Origin: Pirellulaceae bacterium
GTDB lineage: Bacteria; Planctomycetota; Planctomycetia; Pirellulales; Pirellulaceae
DNA: 50,422 nucleotides
Direction: 5' to 3'
Assembly (NCBI GenBank): GCA_022448315.1
Contig: JAKVCA010000032.1
Location: 1-50,422 of the forward strand
The translations under genes were made by a program, and so were the position numbers. Positions 7,138 to 16,953 of this stretch are shown one piece after another. Within the stretch, counting starts at the first letter, position 1; the number at the start of each line of letters is the position of its first letter. The notes under the pieces are model-generated. The model was not told the DNA's origin, did not search any database, and was given only the letters and a program-made list of their open reading frames with translations.

Positions 7138-9783
7138 TTAGCCATTCTGGATGGCGGCTTGAGCTGCGGCCAACCGAGCGATGGGCACTCGGAAAGGCGA
7201 ACAGCTTACGTAGTTGAGTCCGACTCGGTGGCAGAAATCGACGGATGACGGCTCACCGCCGTGTTCGCCGCAAATACCGACCTTCAAGTCCTTTTTGGTG
7301 CTCCGACCTTTTTGCACACCCATTTCGACGAGTTGTCCGACACCCGTTTGATCGAGTGCCTGGAACGGATCGACCTCAAGGATGTCCTGCTCGATGTAGT
7401 CCGGCAGGAAGCCACCGACATCGTCACGGCTGTAACCAAAGGTCATCTGGGTAAGGTCATTGGTGCCGAAGCTGAAGAAGTCAGCGTGTTCGGCGACCTC
7501 GTCCGCCGTTAACGCGGCACGGGGAATTTCGATCATCGTTCCGATCGAAATGTCCAGTTTTCCAGTGAACTTCTTCGCCGCTTTGGTGGCGGCGATGGTT
7601 GCTTCGACCTGCTTCCTGAGCAAGGACAATTCCTTGAAAGTTCCTACGAGCGGAATCATGATCTCAGGACGGGCCTTGATTTTCTTCGCAGCACATCGGA
7701 TCGCGGCTTCCGTGATCGCCTGAACCTGCATCTCAAGGATTTCGGGATAGGTGATGCTCAAGCGGCAGCCTCGATGACCCAACATTGGGTTGGCTTCGTG
7801 CAACGCAACGCTTCGCTTCTTGATATCCGCAGGTTTACAGCCAAGTTCGTTTGCCATCTCCTTCTGTGCGGCGGGCTCATGCGGCAAGAATTCGTGGAGA
7901 GGTGGATCGAGCAAACGCACGGTGACCGGCAGGTCGTTCATCGCCTTGAAAATGCCTTCGAAGTCCTTCCGTTGGAACGGAAGCAATTTCTTCAAAGCGG
8001 CTCGCCGAGTCGGTTCATCTTCCGCGAGAATCATGGCTCGCATGTGGATGATTCGATCCGGCTCAAAGAACATGTGCTCGGTTCGGCACAAGCCGATACC
8101 TTCGGCACCGAAGTCCCGTGCCTTCTTGCTGTCCTTGGGAGAGTCGGCGTTCGTGCGAACCGCCATCGTTCGATACTTGTCCGCCCATTTCATGAGCTTG
8201 GCGAAATCACCGGACAGCTTGGGGTCCTGCGTTTCAACCGCACCCAACATGACTTCACCCGTTGTGCCATCCAGACTGATGATATCTTTGGCACCCAGCG
8301 TTTTGCCGTTGACTTTGATCTTCTTCGCCTTTTCGTCGATTTGAACATCGCCTGCACCCGCAACGCAGCATTTGCCCCAACCTCGGGCAACAACTGCCGC
8401 GTGGCTGGTCGCACCGCCCGTGCTGGTCAAAATTCCAACAGCAGCGCTCATGCCGTCGACATCTTCAGGGCTCGTTTCTCGACGAACCAGAATGATGCTC
8501 TCGCCAGCATCTTTTCGTTCTCGTGCTTCTTCCGCAGTGAACGCCAGTTTTCCAACCGCAGCACCTGGGGAAGCGTTGATGCCGCTACAAAGGACGTTGG
8601 CCTTGCCGCGAGCTGCCGCGTTAAAGCTTGGCAACAACAATTGAGTCAATGCGTTGGGTGGCACTCGTAGGACTGCTTCTTTCTCGTCGATCAATTTTTC
8701 TTTGACGAGGTCGCATGCAATCTTGACTGCCGCAAGACCCGTTCTCTTGCCCGATCGGGTTTGGAGCATGTACAGTTTGCCACGTTCAATGGTGAACTCG
8801 ATATCCTGCATTTCAGCGTAGTGATCTTCGAGCGTCTTCTTGACTCCGAGGAGTTCCTTATGGATGGCTCGGTTCCACTTGGGCATGTCCGCAACGGGTT
8901 GTGGGGTTCGGATTCCAGCCACCACGTCTTCACCCTGAGCGTTCACCAGAAACTCGCCATAGAACTTGTTCTGACCCGTATTGGGATCGCGGGTGAACGC
9001 GACGCCAGTGCCCGAGTCTTCGCCCATGTTTCCGTAGACCATCGCCTGAACGTTGACCGCGGTTCCGAGCAGGTTTCGGATCCCTTCAATTTCGCGGTAC
9101 TTGACGGCTCGGTCCGTGTTCCAGGAGCCGAAAACCGCTTCGATCGAAAGTGCCAACTGGACGATCGGGTCTTCCGGGAAATTCTGCCCGGTATGCTTTT
9201 TGTAGACCGCCTTGTAGGCCTCACAGAGTTCCTTGAGACCCTCTGCAGGAACTTCGGTGTCGTCCTTCACTTTGTATTTCGCCTTGACCTTGTCAAACGC
9301 GACTTCGAACTCGTGGTGTTCGATGCCCATCACCACATCGCCGAACATGTTGATCAGGCGGCGGTAGGCGTCGTAAGCGAAACGATCGTTGTTGGTCGCT
9401 TTGGCCAAACCTTCGGTGGCCACGTCGTTGAGTCCAAGATTCAAAATGGTATTCATCATCCCGGGCATGGAGACGGCAGCACCGGAGCGGACGGATACCA
9501 GAAGTGGATTGTTGGCGTCACCAAACTTCTTACCGAGTTCCCGCTCCAGAATGCGAACGGTCTTTTTGACTTCGTCGATGAGTCCTTCTGGCAGCTTTTT
9601 GCCATTTTCGTAGTAGGCTGCGCAGACTTCAGTTGTGATGGTGAAACCTGGGGGTACAGGAAGGCCAATGCTGGTCATTTCCGCAAGATTCAGGCCTTTG
9701 CCGCCCACGATGCTTTTGCTGACACCACGGGCATCCGTTTTGGTTTTACCGAAGTAGTAGATCCGCTTATGCTTTTTTGCCAT
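7138..9783 (-). CDS. ppdK: Pyruvate, phosphate dikinase
   Basis: PPDK interconverts pyruvate, ATP and phosphate with phosphoenolpyruvate, AMP and pyrophosphate in the cytoplasm, working in glycolysis or gluconeogenesis. The 881 residues match the family length. The N-terminal ATP-grasp domain carries VGGKGLNLAEM (27-36), SVRSGAAVSMPGMM (97-110) and GEDSGTGVAFTRDP (254-267). The swivelling domain carries the phosphorylated histidine H461 in TGGATSHAAVVARG. The C-terminal TIM barrel shows GLCRTEHMFF, HRGCRLSITYPEI, SFGTNDLTQMTFG and the catalytic cysteine in GICGEHGGEP. GAAGG 9 bases before the ATG is the ribosome binding site. It has its own terminator at 7079-7112. It follows the glycerate kinase after 168 bases; D-glycerate 2-phosphate from that enzyme leads through enolase to PEP, so the two can serve adjoining steps. 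Confidence 0.98.
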   Translation of the reverse strand: MAKKHKRIYYFGKTKTDARGVSKSIVGGKGLNLAEMTSIGLPVPPGFTITTEVCAAYYENGKKLPEGLIDEVKKTVRILERELGKKFGDANNPLLVSVRSGAAVSMPGMMNTILNLGLNDVATEGLAKATNNDRFAYDAYRRLINMFGDVVMGIEHHEFEVAFDKVKAKYKVKDDTEVPAEGLKELCEAYKAVYKKHTGQNFPEDPIVQLALSIEAVFGSWNTDRAVKYREIEGIRNLLGTAVNVQAMVYGNMGEDSGTGVAFTRDPNTGQNKFYGEFLVNAQGEDVVAGIRTPQPVADMPKWNRAIHKELLGVKKTLEDHYAEMQDIEFTIERGKLYMLQTRSGKRTGLAAVKIACDLVKEKLIDEKEAVLRVPPNALTQLLLPSFNAAARGKANVLCSGINASPGAAVGKLAFTAEEARERKDAGESIILVRRETSPEDVDGMSAAVGILTSTGGATSHAAVVARGWGKCCVAGAGDVQIDEKAKKIKVNGKTLGAKDIISLDGTTGEVMLGAVETQDPKLSGDFAKLMKWADKYRTMAVRTNADSPKDSKKARDFGAEGIGLCRTEHMFFEPDRIIHMRAMILAEDEPTRRAALKKLLPFQRKDFEGIFKAMNDLPVTVRLLDPPLHEFLPHEPAAQKEMANELGCKPADIKKRSVALHEANPMLGHRGCRLSITYPEILEMQVQAITEAAIRCAAKKIKARPEIMIPLVGTFKELSLLRKQVEATIAATKAAKKFTGKLDISIGTMIEIPRAALTADEVAEHADFFSFGTNDLTQMTFGYSRDDVGGFLPDYIEQDILEVDPFQALDQTGVGQLVEMGVQKGRSTKKDLKVGICGEHGGEPSSVDFCHRVGLNYVSCSPFRVPIARLAAAQAAIQNG

Positions 9784-9951
9784 ACCACAAAACCTTCTCG
9801 AAGAACTCTTTAGTTCGAGGTGCGATTCACAATACTGTTACCGTGGTCATCGGAGCACGGTGAGAAACCCGCGAGTCTAGCAACGGGGCTTTCAATCGTC
9901 AACGTGCCAGAAACGTCCAAACCCCATAAAAACCGGGTTGGTAAGTCGGAA

Positions 9952-11367
9952 TTACGTCGCTTCAGGGTCGGTTTCGATCCGATCGACCACCACGACGCGA
10001 AGGTCACAGACATTGGTGTGGGTTGGCCCTGTGTGGAGCAAGCCATCCGCCGCTTCGAGGAGGGGAAAAGCGTCGTTCTGTTTTAGTGCGGTCATTACGT
10101 CCAAACCTTGAGATTTAATGGAAGCTTCGACCTCGCTATCGATCCAACCTCCAGCAGCTGTGGTCGGGCCGTCTTCTCCATCTGTTCCACCTGACAACAA
10201 GCAAATTCCGGTGGTCGCAAACGTGGATGCAGGAGTTTCGACCGACGCCATTTGTCTTAGTTCCTCGAGAGCGGCGAGCACGAGCTGTTGGTTGCGGCCC
10301 CCTTTTCCACGGTTTTCCGAAGGGGCAAGCTGCACCACAGGTTCGCCGCCGGTGATCAGACAATCCGGTCCGCAGTCGTGACGCATTCGCCAAGCGAGCC
10401 GCGCGTGATGCGTGCCGACCGATTCAGCCGTCCCTTCCATTTCACGGGCACAGTCCATCGCGTGAGAGTAACCCCGACGTTCGGCCTCGATGCCGGCAGC
10501 ATCAACCGCCATGGCCAGGTTTCCAATGATGTGTGTCGAACCATGGTGGGATCCCAAGGGTGAAGAGGGACTACCGCTGTTCGCTTGAGAATCTTCGAGG
10601 GAGCGGTAAATATTGGCCGGAAGTTCAGTCCGATTGGGATCAAACTTATGGAGAATCTTGAGGGCGTCCGCCGGTCCCTTCGTGTTTGGGACTGTGGGGC
10701 CACTGGCGATCACGTCGAGCGGGTCGCCTAAGACGTCGGAGACGACGAGTGTATCAAGTCGACCCGCCGTGCACGCCTGAGCGAGTCCCCCTCCTTTGAT
10801 CCGCGATAGGGATTTTCGAACCGTATTGAGTTGTTCAATATTGGCTCCCTGCCCACTGAGGAATCGAGTGGTTTGCAGCTTGTCCTCGAGCGAAATCCCT
10901 TCCAGTGGTGCCGGCAACAATGCCGACCCTCCGCCGGACAGCAGCACGACGCACCAATCGCGTGGCCCGAGTGCCTGGATCCAGTCCAGCATTTTGCCGG
11001 TGCCCTCAACCCCTTGCGTTGTCGGTTCGTTGACACCGGGTGGACGTGCTTCATGCAGTTCGATCCACTCGGTGGGGCGATTGCAGCCCTCGGGGATATT
11101 CAAAAGGCCTTTCATTTCGATGGGTTTGGAAACCGGACGCAGCGCCTCCTCCAGCCCGATGGCCATGGCTCCGCCCGCCTTACCACCTCCGACCACGACC
11201 AGCCGATCGAAGCCGGAAAGGTCCAACCACTCATCACCCAGCCACAGTTGATCTTCGTCCCAACGCACGAAATTTTTGACAAGCTGATCGCCAAGGACCG
11301 CGTGCACACCGGCATTCCAGATGGCGACCGCATCTTCTCGAAGTTGCTCTGCGGTACGGCGTGTCAC
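9952..11367 (-). CDS. Glycerate 2-kinase (DUF4147/MOFRL family)
   Basis: The enzyme phosphorylates D-glycerate, in this family to 2-phosphoglycerate, in the cytoplasm. The 471 residues contain the family landmarks in order: VVVGGGKAGGAMAIG, VLLSGGGSALLPAP, SDVLGDPLDVIASGPT, ITGGEPVVQL, GKGGRNQQLVLAAL and LSGGTDGEDGPTTAAGG, the last being the MOFRL domain. The GTG at 11367 is chosen as the start because AAAGGGG stands 7 bases before it and because the upstream gene stops there in a GTGA overlap. An ATG at 11400 inside the upstream gene is the alternative. The tight overlap implies co-translation with the membrane protein upstream. Further downstream lies ppdK. The product is confident; the exact phosphorylation position is inferred from the family. 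Confidence 0.93.
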   Translation of the reverse strand: MTRRTAEQLREDAVAIWNAGVHAVLGDQLVKNFVRWDEDQLWLGDEWLDLSGFDRLVVVGGGKAGGAMAIGLEEALRPVSKPIEMKGLLNIPEGCNRPTEWIELHEARPPGVNEPTTQGVEGTGKMLDWIQALGPRDWCVVLLSGGGSALLPAPLEGISLEDKLQTTRFLSGQGANIEQLNTVRKSLSRIKGGGLAQACTAGRLDTLVVSDVLGDPLDVIASGPTVPNTKGPADALKILHKFDPNRTELPANIYRSLEDSQANSGSPSSPLGSHHGSTHIIGNLAMAVDAAGIEAERRGYSHAMDCAREMEGTAESVGTHHARLAWRMRHDCGPDCLITGGEPVVQLAPSENRGKGGRNQQLVLAALEELRQMASVETPASTFATTGICLLSGGTDGEDGPTTAAGGWIDSEVEASIKSQGLDVMTALKQNDAFPLLEAADGLLHTGPTHTNVCDLRVVVVDRIETDPEAT

Positions 11368-11948
11368 GATGGAGCCCCTTTTTTTAAAATCTCGCGCCAT
11401 TTGCCTGATTGCTCGACCTGAATCGGGGCGAGGGGTGTGCTCTGGTTCGATTTGGCCACGATGCCTACAAGAATTTGCCGATCGAGCCAATCTAGGCGTC
11501 CTGCCAGTTTGTACCATTGAGTGGTCGAAGTCGGGGAGTCATGATTTCGCATGTTGGCAAAGAACGATCGATAAAAGCCCGCGTGACTGATCTGGGCAGG
11601 CCACTTCCGAAAAACCGGTTGGTGTTGATCAAGAATCTCGGTGAAACCTGGGCATAACTGCTCCAGAAGGGGACGCCAATGCGTCTGATCGGGCAGGTCA
11701 TATCCGCGTCCTACGGGGGCCAGGACGAGCACCGCCAGTTGGGAGGGGCTACTGTAAATGTCAATCGTTGCTGTTCCACCGGGCAGTGGCGTCAGTGGCA
11801 ACGCTTCAAGGTCGATCGTCATATTGGTCGTGGGACTTTGGACGACCCGTTTTTTTCCCCCGATGCGGAACAACAACAGGCCGATCGCAACCAACGCGAG
11901 AACGACGAACAGACCTGAGGCAGCCGCAATGATGAGAAGGAGATTCAT
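11364..11948 (-). CDS. Membrane-anchored protein of unknown function
   Basis: I do not recognise this 194-residue protein. It begins with one hydrophobic segment (about residues 2-27, MNLLLIIAAASGLFVV then LLLF) followed by a basic GGKKR, so it is probably anchored with the rest facing the cytoplasm or as a signal-anchor. The soluble part has an LPLTPLPGGTATIDIY stretch, a mixed alpha/beta region, and a WYKLAGRLDWLDRQILVGIVAKS segment near the C-terminus. The ATG at 11948 has AGGGA 7 bases before it. The stop overlaps the glycerate kinase start as GTGA, so the two are made together. The pairing suggests a functional or regulatory link, but none can be shown. Confidence 0.75.
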   Translation of the reverse strand: MNLLLIIAAASGLFVVLALVAIGLLLFRIGGKKRVVQSPTTNMTIDLEALPLTPLPGGTATIDIYSSPSQLAVLVLAPVGRGYDLPDQTHWRPLLEQLCPGFTEILDQHQPVFRKWPAQISHAGFYRSFFANMRNHDSPTSTTQWYKLAGRLDWLDRQILVGIVAKSNQSTPLAPIQVEQSGKWREILKKGAPS

Positions 11949-12255
11949 ACGGGAGTCCCTGTCGCAACATGGGTTGGGGCCAACGTGGTTAAACGCATTG
12001 GGAAAAGTCCCTCGATGCATGCGGGCGTGTTGGGTCGAGGCTGGTGTCCATCGGCGAAAACTGAGTCGTTGCCAGTGGGATCAAGCGGAACATTTGATTG
12101 GTCCCCGCGGCGATACCAGCTACAATCCGCGAGATGGCGAAGCCGTCCGGCAGTCTGCATAGCTTTGACGATTCACCTCCGGTTGGCAACGACCATTGCC
12201 CTAGCGACCCTTCTATTCTGCTGCAGTTCTCGAATCCCGTCCATCGGTAAAGGAC
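11949..12255. other. Divergent upstream region
   Basis: These 307 bases separate the membrane-protein gene from the large cytochrome c protein and must carry both promoters. No convincing consensus elements, repeats or RNA were found. Confidence 0.4.
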
Positions 12256-15200
12256 ATGCTCGTGCTTCGAAAATTGGAAACCTCGCTCCTCCAGCGTCGA
12301 CGCGCTGGCAAAATTGCCTCAGCGGTCTGGCTATTTCTGCTGACCCCTTTAGTTGGCCCTGAGGTGAACGCTTTCCAAACGCGTCCCCCAGCGCCGAGCG
12401 CTTCGGACGGGGAGTCTTCCAAGGTGACCAAGCAGCCCTACGATTCGGAACAGGGATTCGAACAGCCCCCCATGGATCCGGAGGAAGCGGCTGCTCAGTT
12501 CGTGTTGCCGGACGGATTCGAGATGAACCTGTTCGCAGCCGAACCCGATGTCCGACAGCCCATCGCGATGGCGACCGACGCTCGAGGGCGGCTTTGGGTG
12601 GCTGAAAACTATACCTACGCGGAACGCGAGTTGAACTTCGATGAGTCGTTACGAGACCGCATTCTCATCCTTGAGGATACCAATGGTGATGGGCGGGCAG
12701 ATTCCCGGAAAGTGTTTTGGGATCAAGCACACAAATTGACCAGTATCGCGATGGGGCAGGGGGGCGTCTGGGCGTTGTGCGCACCCCAGTTGCTGTTTTT
12801 ACCCGACCGCGATGGGGATGATCGGTTTGACGGTGAACCGATCGTGATCCTCGATGGCTGGGATGAAAACTCGGTTCGGCATAATGTGGTCAACGGGTTG
12901 AGATGGGGACCCGACGGTTGGCTTTATGGGCGGCACGGGATCCTTGCCAGTTCCCTCGTCGGCCGTCCCGGGGCACCTCGTGAGAGTCGAGTTCCGCTGA
13001 ATTGCGGAATTTGGAGATATCATCCGAAAACAGACCGCTTCGAAGTGGTGGCTACCGGAACGACCAATCCTTGGGGCATGGATTGGACTCAGGACGGTGA
13101 GTTGTTTTTCATCAATACGGTCATCGGCCATCTATGGCACGCGGTGCCCGGTTCCCACTTCGAGCGAATGTATGGAGGAGATTTCAATCCGAACTGGTAT
13201 ACGCTGATGCCTCAAATTGCGGATCATGTGCACTGGAATACCGAAGAGGCATGGAGTGATATTCGCAAAGAGTTTACTGCTGAGACGGACGCTGCCGGGG
13301 GCGGGCACGCCCATGTCGGGTTACTGATCTATGAGGAGGACCAATGGCCCGATGAGTTTCGCGGGGATATCTTCACGCTCAATTTGCACGGGCGGAGGGT
13401 CAACCGCGAGCGGCTTGAGGCGGCGGGCAGTTCCTATGTTGCCCGGCACGAGCCCGATTTCGCATTTGCCGCAGATCCGTGGTTCCGCGGCATTGATCTT
13501 GTGACGGGGCCCGCTGGACAGGTTTGGATTGCCGATTGGTCGGATACTGGAGAGTGCCACGAAAACGACGGCGTTCATCGGAGCAGCGGACGGATTTTTA
13601 CGTTGTCCTATCCCGATGGGGAGCGGAAGCCTACCCGCGTGGATCTTACCAAGGCCACGTTGACTGAACTCGTCGAACTCGCCGTGTCGGGGGCGGAGTG
13701 GTACGTGCGGCAAGCACGGCGTCAATTGGTGGAGCGTTGCACGGGGCAGGTTTCCGAGACGCAACGCCAAAAGGTTTTGGCAGAGCTGCGGTCCCGTTTT
13801 GAGAATGCACCGGAGTCCCTCGTACGTTTACGCAGCCTGTGGACGCTCTACCAGCTCGATGCGGTGAGTAGCCAGTCGTTGCTGACGCAATTGTCGAGTG
13901 AGTCCCCCGTACTGCGTCGGTGGGCCGTCCGGCTTCTGGCCGATCAAACCATTTCTGATCCCGCGGTGGTCGAGGCCTTCGAGCTACTTGCGACGCGTGA
14001 ACAGGAGGGGCTTGTGGTGACCTACCTCGCGTCCGCCCTGCAACGAATCCCGCCTCATCAAAGATGGTCTCTCGCACGTGTTTTGGCCACTTCGAAATTG
14101 GCACGGGAGAACCCCCGCTTAGCCATGTTGATCTGGTATGGCATCGAGTCATCGGTTGCCGCCGAACCGGAAAACGCGGGCGGGTGGCTGGGAGCCGATT
14201 TACCCGCGTCTCTTGTGGAATGGACAGTCCGTCGACTCGCACTGCTGCAGTCGGAAAACCCCGAGGCGCTGAATTCGGCAATGCAGGTCACTCGGGGGAG
14301 ACTGAGCGGGGAACGTCAGGTCGCTTTTCTGCGAGGCTTGAGCCAAGGGTTTCAAGGGGCTCGCCAAATAAAGACACCCGTCCATTGGGATGTTTGGAAA
14401 GCCGCTTTGGTGAATGCTGAGGCTGCGGATACACGCCTCGTTTTAGCAGAGCTGGACTCTCTGTTTGGAGAGGGACGAGGCGACGAAGCGTTGTTGGCCA
14501 TCGCTCGGGACGGCAAGGCGGACTTGGCGATTCGGAAGCAGGCCCTGTTGAGTCTTGGCGGAGCCCGGTCGGACAAGGGGCGTGAACTATTGTTGAAATT
14601 GATTTCCGACCGAGACTTATCGGGTGCTGCGTTGACAGCACTTAGGAATTATGAAGACGAACATGTTTTCGAGGCGGTCGTCAATGTTTTCCCTCAACTG
14701 CGACCCGATGATGTACCGAAAGCGATCACGACTTTGACGGCTCGTCCCGCTTCGGCCCGAAGACTTCTCAAAGCCATTGGGGAGGATCGCATCGCATCGG
14801 ATTGGATAGGAGCTTATGAATGGCGACAGTTGTTGTCGCTGAATCAGGATGACCTGACCCGCGAAGTCTACAAGCTGTGGCCCGAGAGTCAGACGTGGGA
14901 TGATCTCGAAGGTCAACTCCAACGCGTGGAGCGGTTGTTGACGGAGGAGAATCTTGCAACGGCCGACATGCAGCAGGGAGCCGCACTGTTTCGAAAGAAC
15001 TGCGCGAATTGTCATCGTTTGCTTGGGGAAGGCGCTTTGATCGGGCCTGATCTCACCGGTGGTCAACGAGGCAACCTCAGGTATTTACTTCAAAATATCA
15101 TCACGCCGAGCGAAGAAGTCGCCACGAATTATCGAACCAGCCTGTTTGAAATGGCGGATGGCCAGGTGATTGTGGGGGTGATTCTTAACCAACTCCCAGA

Positions 15201-15363
15201 CCGCTTGACCGTGCAGACCCAAGAGGGTGTCGTGACGCTGTCTCGAAGCGAGATTGAAGATCGTCAGGAGTCCAGCCAATCCCTGATGCCCAACGGGCTT
15301 TTGAATGGCCTTTCCGATCAGGAGATCGTCGCACTGTTCAGTTTCCTGAAGAATGCGGGGTGA
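12256..15363 (+). CDS. Secreted PVC-type dehydrogenase-like protein with helical repeats and cytochrome c
   Basis: A large periplasmic protein (1035 residues) of a type expanded in Planctomycetes and Verrucomicrobia. After a signal peptide (hydrophobic about 20-39, cleavage near VNAFQ) come three parts. Residues about 75-480 match the PVC membrane-bound dehydrogenase-like beta-propeller (TIGR02604 type): FEMNLFAAEPDVRQPIAMA, GRLWVAENYTY, DTNGDGRAD, RWGPDGWLYG, TNPWGMDW, VWIADWSD. Residues about 500-890 are HEAT-like helical repeats. The end is a cytochrome c domain with the haem motif CANCH at 916-920, GEGALIGPDLTGG and the planctomycete-type C-terminus. It probably passes electrons from oxidation of a sugar-like substrate, but the substrate is unknown. 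The ATG at 12256 is used; AAAGGA sits only one base before it but 7 bases before a GTG at 12262, which may be the true start. Confidence 0.93.
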   Translation: MLVLRKLETSLLQRRRAGKIASAVWLFLLTPLVGPEVNAFQTRPPAPSASDGESSKVTKQPYDSEQGFEQPPMDPEEAAAQFVLPDGFEMNLFAAEPDVRQPIAMATDARGRLWVAENYTYAERELNFDESLRDRILILEDTNGDGRADSRKVFWDQAHKLTSIAMGQGGVWALCAPQLLFLPDRDGDDRFDGEPIVILDGWDENSVRHNVVNGLRWGPDGWLYGRHGILASSLVGRPGAPRESRVPLNCGIWRYHPKTDRFEVVATGTTNPWGMDWTQDGELFFINTVIGHLWHAVPGSHFERMYGGDFNPNWYTLMPQIADHVHWNTEEAWSDIRKEFTAETDAAGGGHAHVGLLIYEEDQWPDEFRGDIFTLNLHGRRVNRERLEAAGSSYVARHEPDFAFAADPWFRGIDLVTGPAGQVWIADWSDTGECHENDGVHRSSGRIFTLSYPDGERKPTRVDLTKATLTELVELAVSGAEWYVRQARRQLVERCTGQVSETQRQKVLAELRSRFENAPESLVRLRSLWTLYQLDAVSSQSLLTQLSSESPVLRRWAVRLLADQTISDPAVVEAFELLATREQEGLVVTYLASALQRIPPHQRWSLARVLATSKLARENPRLAMLIWYGIESSVAAEPENAGGWLGADLPASLVEWTVRRLALLQSENPEALNSAMQVTRGRLSGERQVAFLRGLSQGFQGARQIKTPVHWDVWKAALVNAEAADTRLVLAELDSLFGEGRGDEALLAIARDGKADLAIRKQALLSLGGARSDKGRELLLKLISDRDLSGAALTALRNYEDEHVFEAVVNVFPQLRPDDVPKAITTLTARPASARRLLKAIGEDRIASDWIGAYEWRQLLSLNQDDLTREVYKLWPESQTWDDLEGQLQRVERLLTEENLATADMQQGAALFRKNCANCHRLLGEGALIGPDLTGGQRGNLRYLLQNIITPSEEVATNYRTSLFEMADGQVIVGVILNQLPDRLTVQTQEGVVTLSRSEIEDRQESSQSLMPNGLLNGLSDQEIVALFSFLKNAG

Positions 15364-15653
15364 CGCGGGGTTCGACAGGGTCTCGCCTCAAGCTATTCAA
15401 GGTGTAAATCCCCAAGCGGATATCAAAGCTGATGGGGGAGCCCACAGATTTATTTTTATTGCCGTCTGGGCTAAGTGGAAATCGATGGGCAAGCGTTCGA
15501 TGCCGATGCGCCGGCTGTGATCCTGGTGGATCGTGACAATCTTGTCTTTCATACCTACACGCCTTGATGTTTGAGCGACCCTCGTTTACACCGAGTCTTG
15601 AACCAGGTGTGATCCGTTCGGCCCTTCCTTGGCAGGAGTGAGGCAAACCTGTC

Positions 15654-16106
15654 ATGCTTCCCAAACGATTCATGAATCGCCGATTGACGCGTTGGTCCGG
15701 ACCCATTGCCGGATTGCTGGCTGGGGCCTACGTGGGCTTGGGTAATCCTCTCGCTCCCGGCGGTCCACCGACCTGGGTCACCGTGGTCGGAGGGGGGGTG
15801 ATCGGTGTGGTTGCTGGCTGCCTTGTGATGGTTCTCGACCCTTCGCAGCCGACAAGGAAGCCAGAGTCTCTGGAAGACAGTTCGAGCCCGAGCAGAAAGC
15901 GTGATTCGACGGTTGTTGGCCGCGTTTTGGCGGTGTTCGGGTTATTGGTTTGTTGGCTACCTTTCTTCGGGTTGGCATTCAACGTGATCGGCGTTTTCGT
16001 GAACCGAGGGACGACCGACGGAGCAAGCGTTGTTTCCAAAACGAGTTTGGTGATCGCCGGAATGGTGAGTTTGATGATGGCAATCGGTTTATGGCTTGAC
16101 GCCTGA
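15654..16106 (+). CDS. Small multi-pass membrane protein of unknown function
   Basis: The 150-residue protein has about four hydrophobic segments, near residues 17-34, 41-61, 87-113 and 128-148. A polar, serine-rich linker (about 64-84, with SSSPSRKR) sits between the second and third. I recognise no family. The third segment region with LLVCWLPFFGLAFNVIGVFVN resembles small planctomycete inner-membrane proteins of unknown role. GGAG and GAGG lie 10-15 bases before the ATG; a second ATG at 15672 could be used. It stands 290 bases past the cytochrome c gene and converges on coaX, so it is probably its own unit. Confidence 0.7.
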   Translation: MLPKRFMNRRLTRWSGPIAGLLAGAYVGLGNPLAPGGPPTWVTVVGGGVIGVVAGCLVMVLDPSQPTRKPESLEDSSSPSRKRDSTVVGRVLAVFGLLVCWLPFFGLAFNVIGVFVNRGTTDGASVVSKTSLVIAGMVSLMMAIGLWLDA

Positions 16107-16194
16107 GGTCGACCAGGTCCGAAGTGACTCGAAGAAACGTCCACTCGGGAGGTTGTTGGTTGCGTCGACTTGCCCATGGGGCTCTGTCGCAGGC

Positions 16195-16953
16195 TCAGAG
16201 CCCTGTTTCGGCCTCGGCCAGCGTCGCAAGGCCTGCCAGAACCAGGCCCGGGAAGACGCGTGGGGGAAGGTGAAGGTGAGGGGCAATGGCTTCACTCCCA
16301 CCCCCACAAAGCATCACTTCTGGAGTGGAGCCTAATCGAGTTTGATACTGCCGGATAAGCTCATTGAGGGCCCCCACCTGACCCCAGTACGCACCGCTCG
16401 CCATGGCTTGTTCCGTGTTCCGTCCAATGGCGGCGGGAGGGTCAGCCTTGGGTTCGAATGCGATTTGAGGAAGGGCCTGGGTGTTTTGGTTTAAAGCACG
16501 AAGGAGCAGATCTGGACTCCCCAGAATGGCACCGCCAAGGAACTGTCCTTCGGTCGTGACGGCATCCACCGTGGTTGCAGTGCCAACGTCGATGACGACA
16601 ACGCCGGAATCCGGGGCCTTGATTCTGATGGCCGCCGAGCCTGCGGCAACGCGGTCCATTCCGAGGCGGTCCGGTTCAGTCACATCGACCGGCAGTCCAA
16701 AGTCAGCGAATGAGGCAATCCGTAGCTGGGACGCCTCCTGCCGATCAGAGACCATTTCGACGAACTTTTGCAGACCCTTTGGATTGACGCTGACGCAAAT
16801 CCACCGCGTCGGTGTTGATCCAAAATCCACTGGCGGGAGTTCGTGGAGCGGCAGGTTCCACTCTGGTGCACGGCATGCGGTATCGAGGATCGTTGATTGC
16901 AGTTCACCGACCTTGATCGCCGTATTTCCGATGTCAGCGAGGAGCGTCCTCAT
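16195..16953 (-). CDS. coaX: Type III pantothenate kinase
   Basis: CoaX phosphorylates pantothenate, the first step of coenzyme A synthesis, in the cytoplasm. The 252 residues fit the family. The phosphate-binding motif [11 protein letters not shown] is at residues 6-16, [13 protein letters not shown] at about 95-107, [16 protein letters not shown] at about 117-132, [15 protein letters not shown] with the following helix, and [15 protein letters not shown] near the C-terminus. Its ATG lies inside obg (20-base overlap), so it is translated from the same message. The end converges on the small membrane protein gene. Confidence 0.95.
   Translation of the reverse strand: MRTLLADIGNTAIKVGELQSTILDTACRAPEWNLPLHELPPVDFGSTPTRWICVSVNPKGLQKFVEMVSDRQEASQLRIASFADFGLPVDVTEPDRLGMDRVAAGSAAIRIKAPDSGVVVIDVGTATTVDAVTTEGQFLGGAILGSPDLLLRALNQNTQALPQIAFEPKADPPAAIGRNTEQAMASGAYWGQVGALNELIRQYQTRLGSTPEVMLCGGGSEAIAPHLHLPPRVFPGLVLAGLATLAEAETGL

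Noticed and set aside
9884-9944. Possible terminator between the glycerate kinase and ppdK
   Set aside because: Only a weak repeat (CCAA..CCC with GGGTTGG) with no T run following on the minus strand.
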